A DNA stretch of 5,526 nt, taken from Cellulomonadaceae bacterium. GTDB taxonomy: Bacteria > Actinomycetota > Actinomycetes > Actinomycetales > Cellulomonadaceae. Below are positions 1 to 5,526 of the stretch, one piece after another. The translations under genes and the position numbers were made by a program. The notes under the pieces were generated by a model. That model saw only the letters and a list, made by a program, of their open reading frames with translations, did not search any database and was not told the origin of the DNA. Position 1 is the first letter of the stretch; every line of letters begins with the position of its first letter. The stretch spans positions 1 to 5,526 of the forward strand of contig JAITCS010000193.1 in assembly GCA_031282935.1 (NCBI GenBank), read 5' to 3'.

Positions 1-248
1 CCCCAATATCTGACGACGAAAGTGGCGTTGTATCTCACTTGGTGAATCAGATAACCAATCCCGTGCGCTGGGATAAGGTGACAAGCCGACTTGCCGACAC
101 TGAAGCGATAATCGAACTCCCCCCTGCTGGCACTCTGACGCGGTTAGTTCGGCGCGCGCTGTCGGCTCAGGTCTTGCCGATAAACTCGCCTGATGACATT
201 CCGGCGGGGCAAGCTCTCTTGGCCGCGTGCATGTCATACGCTAGTTGA
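1..248 (+). CDS. fabD: Malonyl-CoA:ACP transacylase, C-terminal end (partial)
   Basis: This is the last 81 codons of FabD. The reading frame is open from base 3 and ends at TGA 246-248; the N-terminal part, including the catalytic GHSxG serine, lies left of the window. FabD moves malonyl from CoA to the phosphopantetheine arm of ACP in the cytoplasm, supplying extender units for type II fatty-acid synthesis. The visible part matches the family C-terminus: an NQITNPVRWD segment, whose Gln at 48-50 aligns with the conserved active-site Gln of E. coli FabD (LVEQLYNPVQW), then IIELPPAGTLTRLVRR, which corresponds to the E/GPGxxLTGL region, then a typical S/TPDD tail segment. The TTG at 39 is internal, not a start. 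The stop lies one base before the GTG of acpP, so the two genes are very probably cotranscribed and translationally coupled. Family identity is by recalled similarity; no search was run. Confidence 0.9.
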   Translation, partial: PISDDESGVVSHLVNQITNPVRWDKVTSRLADTEAIIELPPAGTLTRLVRRALSAQVLPINSPDDIPAGQALLAACMSYAS

Positions 249-249
249 T

Positions 250-498
250 GTGAGTATTAGTAACGATGAGATTATGGCTGGCCTTGCAACTATTATTTCC
301 GAAGAAATTGGCATTGACCCGGAAACAGTGAAAGTCGAACAAACATTGTCTGGGGATTTGGACATTGATTCATTATCGCGGCTAACCATTGCTACCCATG
401 CCGAGGACACGTTCAACGTAACCATCCCCGATGAAGAGATTGACTCTTTCCTAACCGTTGGCGATTTAGTTGAATACATTTCTAGCGCAAAAGCCTAG
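250..498 (+). CDS. acpP: Acyl carrier protein
   Basis: This is an 82-residue acidic four-helix carrier protein that holds growing acyl chains on 4'-phosphopantetheine during type II fatty-acid synthesis. The attachment serine is Ser41 (codon 370-372) in the motif DLDIDSLSRL. It is followed by the usual helix II/III sequence (AEDTFNVTIPDEEID) and the TVGDLVEYI helix IV. The GTG at 250 is chosen as start because the N-terminus SISNDEIMAGLATII then lines up with actinobacterial ACPs, which have about five residues before the first helix. The ATG at 274 would remove part of helix I, and the ATG at 193 lies inside fabD in another frame. No good Shine-Dalgarno precedes 250. The fabD stop is one base upstream, so initiation probably depends on coupling. 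The codons are visibly richer in A/T than in the neighbouring genes. A terminator follows about 40 bases after the TAG, with no fabF in between. Confidence 0.93.
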   Translation: MSISNDEIMAGLATIISEEIGIDPETVKVEQTLSGDLDIDSLSRLTIATHAEDTFNVTIPDEEIDSFLTVGDLVEYISSAKA

Positions 499-538
499 CA
501 CTGAACCCGCACCACATTCCCTTATCTATATGGCATGC

Positions 539-583
539 ACAAAGCGGTCGCCCTCGTTTTTCAGAGGGCGACCGCTTTGTTTT
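539..583 (+). terminator. Intrinsic terminator of fabD-acpP
   Basis: A 17-bp perfect stem (539-555 pairing with 564-580) has an 8-nt loop (556-563, GTTTTTCA). The descending arm runs into a short T tract (580-583). The GC-rich core CGGTCGCCCTC/GAGGGCGACCG makes it very stable. It lies about 40 bases after the acpP stop and ends the + strand unit. The T tract is only on the + side, so it is best read as a one-way terminator. The stem would still obstruct polymerase arriving from the convergent gene. Confidence 0.9.
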
Positions 584-665
584 CCGATTGTTTAGCGCGG
601 GGAACCTATAAGACTGCGCTATCCGTGCCTGACTTGGGCACTGCGCAGCCTCTTTGGGCACTGCA

Positions 666-705
666 CGGCTCGCCTACCCCGTACTAGACCGGACTAGGCG
701 AGCCG
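666..705 (-). terminator. Hairpin downstream of the EF-G-like gene, probable terminator without T tract
   Basis: CGGCTCGCCTA at 666-676 pairs perfectly with TAGGCGAGCCG at 695-705 (11 bp). The 18-nt loop can form a further CCG/CGG pairing (679-681 with 690-692). It begins 8 bases past the TAG of the EF-G-like gene. On the - strand the stem is followed by GTGCAGTGCC, not a T run, so it is not a canonical intrinsic terminator. Stem-only terminators have been proposed for actinobacteria, and the position suits that role. It could instead be an mRNA 3'-end stabiliser. Confidence 0.55.
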
Positions 706-712
706 AAACGGG

Positions 713-2770
713 CTAGTCCTTCTTGAGAGGCGGGCCGTTGTACCGCTCATAACGATCAGGGGTGATTGAAAGCGAGGCATGGCCTTGCGTCATCTGCCGT
801 AAATCGAGCACATAGCGGGCGAGTTCAGCCTCTGGGACGTTCGCGATGATCATGGCGTCGCCGTTGGGAGCCGATTCCGTAGTGATCACACGGGCGCCAC
901 GGCGACCCGACAGGTCAGTCATTACTGCGCCCTGATGATCGAGCGGCACTGTGACGGTTGCAATGTGAATCGGTTCGAGGATTACCGAGCCAGCGGTTTC
1001 CATCGCGTTCTTGACTGCCAGACGGCCCGCCGTCCGGAACGCGTTTTCGTTGGAGTCAACCGGGTGGGATTTGCCGTCATACAACTCGACTTTGATGTCC
1101 ACGATGGGGAAGCCGTTCGGCCCGCCCAACTCGGTGGCCTCACGGGCGCCCTTTTCCACGGCTGGAATGAAGTTGCGCGGCACGGAGCCGCCCACTACCG
1201 AGTCAATGAACTCAAAACCGGCGCCAGGATCGTTCGGCGAAACGCGGCATTGCACCACCGCGAACTGCCCGGACCCGCCAGACTGCTTCTTGAGTTTGCC
1301 TTCGACGTCGGCGTTCTTTGCGATGGTTTCGTGGTAGGCCACGGGCGCGGGCGAGGTGTTCACCGAAACGTTGCCAACTCGCTTCAGGCGGTCAACTGCC
1401 ACCCCGATGTGAGCATCCCCAAGGCCGCGCAGAATGGTTTTACCACCGACTTGGTCAATGCGTAGGGTTGGGTCTTCAGCGGCGATTCGCTGGATTTGAG
1501 TCGAGAGTTTCTCGGTGTCGGCAGTGGTAGCTGGCTCAAGGACGACCGAGTAAGTGGGACGGCGTTCCGGTAGTGCGACGGCGGAGGCGTGACCATGCTT
1601 GCGGTTCCACAACAGTGAGCCCGTTGGAGTGCCCTGGAGCTTCGCGGTTGCGCCCACATCACCAGCGGTCAGCGATTCGACAGCGAGGTGCTCGGCCCCG
1701 CGCAGGCGGAATAGCTGATTGAAACGCTCTTCAGTTCCCGTTGTAGCGTTGCGTAAGCGGTCACCGCTCTTAATGGTGCCAGACAATACCTTGAACATCG
1801 AAATTTGGCCCAGGAATGGGTCCGCGACAGTCTGGAACACTTGAACCAGCGGCTCGCCCTCAGGATCGGGAGCGACTTCAACCTCAGTGTTGTCCATCAA
1901 TACCGCAGTGGACTTGCCTGCGAGGGCGGGGGTAAGGCGACAGATCAGATCCATGAACCGGTCAACGCCAGTTTCGGTAACACCAGAGGCCACAATAACT
2001 GGATACGCTTCGCCGTCAGCCACGAGTTCAGCGAGTTTAGTTTCTAGCTGAGCTTGGGTTGGCTGGTTTCCTTCGAGGTAGGATTCCATCATTTCATCGT
2101 CATTTTGGACGATTTCTTCAGTCATTTGGTCAGCAGCATTTTGCGATTCGGCCGCCATGTCAGCCGGAATGTCGGTGACGGATTGCTTGCCATCGCGCAG
2201 CTCTAGGGCGCGGCGGCTCAGCAGATCGTCAACTGCCCGGAACTCGGCCTCGTGGCCAATCGGCAAAGTGATTGGGAAAATCTTGGGGCCGAAAGCGTCG
2301 CGGAGCTGCAGCAGCACGCGGCTGAAATCGGCGCGGGGTCGATCGGTGCAGGTGACCATAACGATGCGCGGCTTGTTGCTCGCGTCTGCTGCGGCCCACG
2401 CAGCACGGGTGCCGGCGGTGACGCCAGCCTGCGCCGAAACCACGATCACGGCCAAATCGGAAACGGAGAGCGCCGCGTCAACCCCGCCGATAAAGTCTGG
2501 GTGGCCGGGGGTGTCGGCCAGTGTCACCGCGTGGTGCTCGCCATCCTCTGTGGTCCAGTCCAAGTAGGTGAGCGCCGGAGTAAGGGTGGTTTGCCGGGCA
2601 ATTTCTTCGGGTTGGTAATCCCCTACGGTGTTTCCATCTGCGATGGTGCCGGGTCGGGGAATCGCTCCCGCCCGGTGTAATACTGCCTCAATTAGAGTGG
2701 TCATACCAGAACCAGCACTGCCTGCTAGTGCAGCCATAATGTGGTCCCGCTTAGGGACATTGCCGGACAT
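713..2770 (-). CDS. fusA2: Elongation factor G-like protein (EF-G2/FusA2 type) with degenerate GTP-binding motifs
   Basis: This is a 685-residue cytoplasmic paralogue of the ribosomal translocase EF-G. All five EF-G domains are present (residues counted from a GTG one codon earlier): G domain with G' insert about 10-290, domain II about 305-390, III about 405-480, IV about 481-600 (GGSGQFAVV, then PIVDIKVELYDGKSHPVDS), and V about 600-675 (EPIHIATVTVP...SGRRGARV). The closest recalled relative is mycobacterial FusA2, which shares the domain IV wording and the LARYxxDLR tail. DTPGH (87-91, with the catalytic His) and a switch I Thr (about 63) remain. However, the P-loop reads GSAGSGMT, with Met24 for the catalytic Lys, and NKxD reads TCTD (141-144). 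GTP binding or hydrolysis may therefore be weak or lost. The ATG at 2770 is preferred: AGGAGG lies 4 bases upstream, while the GTG at 2773 is only 1 base from it. The protein's role is unknown, and it is unlikely to be the housekeeping translocase. Confidence 0.92.
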   Translation of the reverse strand: MSGNVPKRDHIMAALAGSAGSGMTTLIEAVLHRAGAIPRPGTIADGNTVGDYQPEEIARQTTLTPALTYLDWTTEDGEHHAVTLADTPGHPDFIGGVDAALSVSDLAVIVVSAQAGVTAGTRAAWAAADASNKPRIVMVTCTDRPRADFSRVLLQLRDAFGPKIFPITLPIGHEAEFRAVDDLLSRRALELRDGKQSVTDIPADMAAESQNAADQMTEEIVQNDDEMMESYLEGNQPTQAQLETKLAELVADGEAYPVIVASGVTETGVDRFMDLICRLTPALAGKSTAVLMDNTEVEVAPDPEGEPLVQVFQTVADPFLGQISMFKVLSGTIKSGDRLRNATTGTEERFNQLFRLRGAEHLAVESLTAGDVGATAKLQGTPTGSLLWNRKHGHASAVALPERRPTYSVVLEPATTADTEKLSTQIQRIAAEDPTLRIDQVGGKTILRGLGDAHIGVAVDRLKRVGNVSVNTSPAPVAYHETIAKNADVEGKLKKQSGGSGQFAVVQCRVSPNDPGAGFEFIDSVVGGSVPRNFIPAVEKGAREATELGGPNGFPIVDIKVELYDGKSHPVDSNENAFRTAGRLAVKNAMETAGSVILEPIHIATVTVPLDHQGAVMTDLSGRRGARVITTESAPNGDAMIIANVPEAELARYVLDLRQMTQGHASLSITPDRYERYNGPPLKKD

Positions 2771-2774
2771 CACG

Positions 2775-2780
2775 CCTCCT
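2775..2780 (-). promoter_or_regulatory. Shine-Dalgarno AGGAGG of the EF-G-like gene
   Basis: On the - strand a perfect AGGAGG (within GAGGAGG) is followed by CGTG and then ATG at 2770-2768. The 4-base spacing is short, which argues for the ATG rather than the GTG one codon upstream. It is the strongest ribosome-binding site visible in the window. Confidence 0.8.
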
Positions 2781-2796
2781 CGCGCTTTGAGTTGGA

Positions 2797-2861
2797 TGGC
2801 CGACCGTTAGCATGGGCGGTTTTTGCCCCCACCTCGATTGTGCGTCTGGCCGACCATAGCA
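2797..2861 (-). repeat. Imperfect direct repeat pair upstream of the EF-G-like gene
   Basis: Two copies of TGGCCGACC followed by TAGCA, written on the + strand, lie at 2797-2812 and 2847-2861. The spacer between the two blocks is GT in the first copy and A in the second. The starts are 50 bases apart. Fourteen of about 15 positions are shared, allowing a one-base gap. They sit between the candidate promoter and the start codon, so they could be operator sites or leader elements. No function is known. Confidence 0.45.
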
Positions 2862-2893
2862 GGCCGCCCTTGCAACCCGCCACCGTGAGCATA

Positions 2894-2921
2894 ATCATAA
2901 ATCTGGGCGAAACGGCGCCAA
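2894..2921 (-). promoter_or_regulatory. Candidate promoter for the EF-G-like gene
   Basis: On the - strand, TTGGCG (2921-2916, four of six matches to TTGACA) is followed by a 16-base spacer and TATGAT (2899-2894, five of six matches to TATAAT). Transcription would start near 2887, leaving a leader of about 115 bases. Support is by consensus only; the gene could equally be read through from sbcC, since no clear terminator separates them. Confidence 0.3.
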
Positions 2922-2991
2922 TGGCGCAACGAATCGCCGCAAGCTGTTCGTCAAGGTCAATGCGGCCAAATCCGAACGCCAAACCTGACCA

Positions 2992-5526
2992 TCACGTTTG
3001 TGACACCTCGCTCCAGCCTCCGGGTGTGACGGTGACTTCGACTTTGGCAGGTATGCGCTCGTGCATTAGCCCGACATGGGATATGACGCCGACTGTGCGC
3101 CCATTGTTGCGCAATGAGTCCAGAGTCTCCATGGCGATTTCTAGGGTTTCATCATCGAGGGAACCGAATCCTTCATCTATAAACAAGGTATCTAGGGTTA
3201 TTCCACCTGCACGGTTCGATACGGTTTCGGCTAAGCCCAAGGCCAAGGCCAGGGATGCGAGGAACTTCTCCCCGCCCGATAATGACTGAGTTGGCCGCGC
3301 CCTACCTGTGTGGGCGTCAACAACCTGCAACCCTAAGCCAGACTGGGAGTTTCCCTTAGCCTTTTCATCGGTGTATTCCAGTGTGTAGCGCCCATTCTTC
3401 ATCGTGACTAACCTCTGATTTGCTGCCGCCACTATTTGCTCCAATTCGGCAGCCAACACATAGTCAATGAGCCTCATTTTGCGTTCATTTGGCGGCAGGC
3501 CACGAATGGTATCGGAGAACCTCTTTACCACAGTTAGTTTTGCGAAAGCTTGCCCACCCTGTGCCGACAATTCCTGCGCCTTCGTCACGAGGTTATTGAT
3601 CTGCTTTTGGCGTTCCACGGCGGCGCCGAGCTGCTCCTTAGCGGTGTTCGCCACCTGCTCCGCGCGCTGTACGGCGGCCTCAGCAGGGACAATATCTACG
3701 GGTTCAGGGGGTACATCCAACAATTCAGGGTCAGCTAAATCAGCCTGTGCTGCGGCCTCTCGATCAACTATTAGTTTCAGTTTCACATTCATCTCATTGA
3801 GGCTTTCATCCGATAAGCGTGCCGCTTGCGCTTCGGTTATGCTCTCAAACCGCTGTTCAGCCAACACCGCAGCGCAATCATCTCGGGTTCGCTTCGCGTT
3901 CGCTTCGGCTTCAGTCATCCGCCGCGTGACTGTTAGGTATCTTGCTATGGTGGATTCTGCGCGCTCTAGCGCGTCTTTTCGGTGGGCAACAGTATCAAAA
4001 CCGCAAGTTGACTTGCCAACTTGACTTGCAGCTTCGGCGAGCTGGGCCGCCGCTGCGGCTTGCTCCGATATTGCGTTTTGGATCTCCCCCACCAATATTT
4101 CCGCTTGCTGGCTGGCGGCGGCTATCTCTGTTTTCAGCTTTTCCAGCGTTGCAAATTGGAGATTTCGTTCCGAAACGGCCCGCGCGGACTCGGTAGCGCG
4201 CTGTGCAGCCAATTCAACGGCTTGCTCGGCTTCCGATGTTGACGCCCCACCTGCCTGAACAGCAAGCTGCGCAACCTCCGCAGTCAGTTTCAGCGCCGCC
4301 TGCCCAAGGTCTGTGGCCAAAGCAAGCGCTCGATTAGCAGCCTCTTGGGCGTTTTGCACCATGGCGACCGTGACCTGTTGCCCAGCGGGTAGCCGAGGGG
4401 CCGGAGCCGGGTGCTCTACAGCCCCGCAAACTCGGCACGGTTTTCCAGGCTGAAGCTCTGCGGCTAATTCACCAGCGTACCCGCCGAACCTGGCCTCCCA
4501 GAGCCGCGTGACCTCGGTGCTCGCCGCTTTCTGGCTCTCCGCCGCGTTTTGCGCTTTCTTTTCTGCGGAAAGTAGTTTTGCTTTGGCTTCCTCATAACGC
4601 GCAACTGCCGCTTTGCCCTCCCGAGCTTGCGTTAGTTCGGCTTCTCGTTGCGACGCGAGATCAGCAACTGGCCCTAACGTTGCAATAATTTCCTCACATT
4701 CTGCCACCGCTAACGTTTTTTGCTGCACTAGTTCTAAAAGTTTTGCGCGCTTACCTTGCCTATCCTGAGTGCCTTGAGCCGCAGCCGTCGCCCGTTTTTT
4801 GAGGCCCGGGATTGCGGCTTCTTGTTGCAGCGCCACGGCAAGGGCTTTGATGTCGCCCACCAGTTGGTCTCTGGCGGCCTGCGCCACCGCAGCGTCCACC
4901 AGGCGCTCAGAATCTGTTCCGATCACGGTGGGACTAAGCTCCAACATTTCCCGCTTTGCTGCTTGTAAATCTTGCGCTGCGGCTTGGGCAATATCACTGC
5001 CTTGCTGCGCGGCCCGGATCGTGGGCCGCACGCGCATTGAACGTTCGTGGGCCTCCAATGCGGCCCGCCACTGGGCACACTCTGGCGCCAGTTCCGCAAC
5101 CTCGGCTAAAACAGCAAGTGCCTTGAGGCGCTTATCTTGGAGCCGTGCTATTGACTCTTGGCGTTTGAGTTCCGCGCGCGCACTCGCTAGAACAGTAGTG
5201 GAATCGGCTACCCGGCTCTGACAAGCGCCGAGATCGAGATTTCCGGAAAGGAGAATCTGCCCTAACCAATTTGCAATCTCTGCGGGCGGTTTTGCAACTA
5301 TTTCAGCAGCGGGCAGCGAATGTAGCGATCCCGCCACCTCGGAACATAGCTCTGTACCTACTACGAGTTCTTGCAGTTGTTGGGTAATTCCAACAAAATC
5401 ATTCTGTAATAGCGCTGCTTCTTTATCAAGGGTGCTCCGCTTTTCGTCTATTTGATTCTCATAATCCTCAAACCTTTGCGTGCTGCACAGTTTTTTGAGC
5501 AGCGCCCGCCGGACTTTGGTGTCTGC
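2992..5526 (-). CDS. sbcC: SbcC, ATPase/coiled-coil subunit of the SbcCD nuclease (5' end missing)
   Basis: The frame is open from the right edge to the TGA at 2994-2992, giving 844 visible residues. The N-terminal Walker A lobe, probably some 150-200 residues, lies outside. SbcC is the Rad50-like SMC-family ATPase that, with the SbcD nuclease, trims DNA ends and cleaves hairpins. The first visible segment (RRALLKKLCSTQRFEDYE) fits the end of the N-terminal lobe. Two long Ala/Glu/Gln-rich coiled coils follow, split by a zinc hook PCRVCG (Cys codons 4437-4435 and 4428-4426) that normally dimerises two SbcC through zinc. The C-terminal lobe has the ABC signature SLSGGEKF, Walker B LFIDEGFG (Asp-Glu codons 3177-3172), D-loop SLD and the switch His of VISHV. 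All ATPase motifs in view are intact. The GTG at 5337 is internal. sbcD would be expected just beyond the right edge. Confidence 0.95.
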   Translation of the reverse strand, partial: ADTKVRRALLKKLCSTQRFEDYENQIDEKRSTLDKEAALLQNDFVGITQQLQELVVGTELCSEVAGSLHSLPAAEIVAKPPAEIANWLGQILLSGNLDLGACQSRVADSTTVLASARAELKRQESIARLQDKRLKALAVLAEVAELAPECAQWRAALEAHERSMRVRPTIRAAQQGSDIAQAAAQDLQAAKREMLELSPTVIGTDSERLVDAAVAQAARDQLVGDIKALAVALQQEAAIPGLKKRATAAAQGTQDRQGKRAKLLELVQQKTLAVAECEEIIATLGPVADLASQREAELTQAREGKAAVARYEEAKAKLLSAEKKAQNAAESQKAASTEVTRLWEARFGGYAGELAAELQPGKPCRVCGAVEHPAPAPRLPAGQQVTVAMVQNAQEAANRALALATDLGQAALKLTAEVAQLAVQAGGASTSEAEQAVELAAQRATESARAVSERNLQFATLEKLKTEIAAASQQAEILVGEIQNAISEQAAAAAQLAEAASQVGKSTCGFDTVAHRKDALERAESTIARYLTVTRRMTEAEANAKRTRDDCAAVLAEQRFESITEAQAARLSDESLNEMNVKLKLIVDREAAAQADLADPELLDVPPEPVDIVPAEAAVQRAEQVANTAKEQLGAAVERQKQINNLVTKAQELSAQGGQAFAKLTVVKRFSDTIRGLPPNERKMRLIDYVLAAELEQIVAAANQRLVTMKNGRYTLEYTDEKAKGNSQSGLGLQVVDAHTGRARPTQSLSGGEKFLASLALALGLAETVSNRAGGITLDTLFIDEGFGSLDDETLEIAMETLDSLRNNGRTVGVISHVGLMHERIPAKVEVTVTPGGWSEVSQT

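Larger units (their letters stand above)
499..712. other. Convergent intergenic region, no gene seen
   Basis: This 214-base gap separates the acpP and fusA2-like stop codons, which face each other. It holds the + strand terminator at 539-583, the hairpin at 666-705, and an 11-base direct repeat (TTGGGCACTGC at 634-644 and 654-664). I see no ORF with a ribosome-binding site and no tRNA-like fold. Confidence 0.8.
2771..2991. other. Gap between sbcC and the EF-G-like gene
   Basis: This 221-base gap separates two genes of the same direction. No intrinsic terminator is visible after sbcC. The gap holds the candidate promoter, a 13-base palindrome (2915-2927), an imperfect direct repeat (2797-2812 and 2847-2861) and the Shine-Dalgarno sequence. 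A - strand frame (TTG 2982 to TGA 2770, 70 codons) is open but has no recognisable protein features and no ribosome-binding site that I can see, so it is not called as a gene. Confidence 0.6.

Noticed and set aside
193..249. ATG at 193 as the start of the acyl carrier protein
   Set aside because: It would add 19 residues (TFRRGKLSWPRACHTLVD) unlike any ACP N-terminus, and it lies within the fabD coding frame. The GTG at 250 gives the expected length.
935..1465. 176-codon + strand open frame opposite the EF-G-like gene
   Set aside because: It is a mirror frame of the conserved domains III-V coding sequence; the protein shows no motif and no initiation signal.
1384..1662. - strand 92-codon frame inside the EF-G-like gene
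   Set aside because: It is a shifted-frame shadow; the main frame is intact and conserved throughout, so there is no frameshifted gene.
2741..3289. 182-codon + strand open frame spanning the sbcC end and the intergenic gap
   Set aside because: Most of it is antisense to the highly conserved SbcC C-terminal lobe. The translation is rich in Ser, Arg and Pro, has no recognisable domain, and has no clear ribosome-binding site.
3467..4024. 185-codon + strand frame opposite sbcC
   Set aside because: It is a Ser/Ala-rich antisense shadow of the Ala-rich coiled coil, with no independent support.
3181..5526. Repetitive Ala/Glu/Gln-rich coding in sbcC as a repeat array
   Set aside because: This is heptad-type coiled coil expected of SbcC, not DNA repeats; no periodic nucleotide repeat or CRISPR-like spacing was seen.
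5337..5526. GTG at 5337 as the true start of a shorter SbcC
   Set aside because: The frame continues open to the window edge with SbcC-like sequence (RRALLKKLCSTQRFEDYE), and the Walker A lobe must lie further upstream.

Overview
The window looks like part of an actinobacterial chromosome with moderate GC, possibly from a lower-GC member of the Actinomycetaceae. This rests on three protein signatures: an actinobacterial-type FabD C-terminus followed at once by an acyl carrier protein with a DLDIDSL motif, an EF-G2/FusA2-type translation-factor paralogue, and an Ala/Glu-rich SbcC. The exact genus cannot be read from the sequence alone.

Layout. Two gene groups converge. On the + strand, the 3' end of fabD (malonyl-CoA:ACP transacylase, cut by the left edge) is followed after one base by acpP. 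That unit ends at a strong intrinsic terminator (539-583). On the - strand, the 3' two-thirds or more of sbcC (cut by the right edge) lies upstream of a complete EF-G-like gene (fusA2 type). That gene ends beside a hairpin at 666-705. The convergent gap at 499-712 has no gene. The 221-base gap between sbcC and fusA2 (2771-2991) has a strong Shine-Dalgarno sequence, a weak candidate promoter, a small palindrome and an imperfect direct repeat.

Function. fabD and acpP act together in type II fatty-acid synthesis: FabD loads malonyl groups onto the phosphopantetheine arm of ACP. SbcC is the ATPase and coiled-coil subunit of the SbcCD DNA-end-processing nuclease; its partner sbcD is not in view. 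The EF-G-like protein is a full five-domain elongation-factor paralogue, but two guanine-nucleotide-binding motifs are degenerate. The P-loop lysine is Met and NKxD reads TCTD. This is the most unusual signal in the window. I see no CRISPR array, mobile element, tRNA, rRNA or convincing new multi-gene system. Most of the window is ordinary core-genome content.
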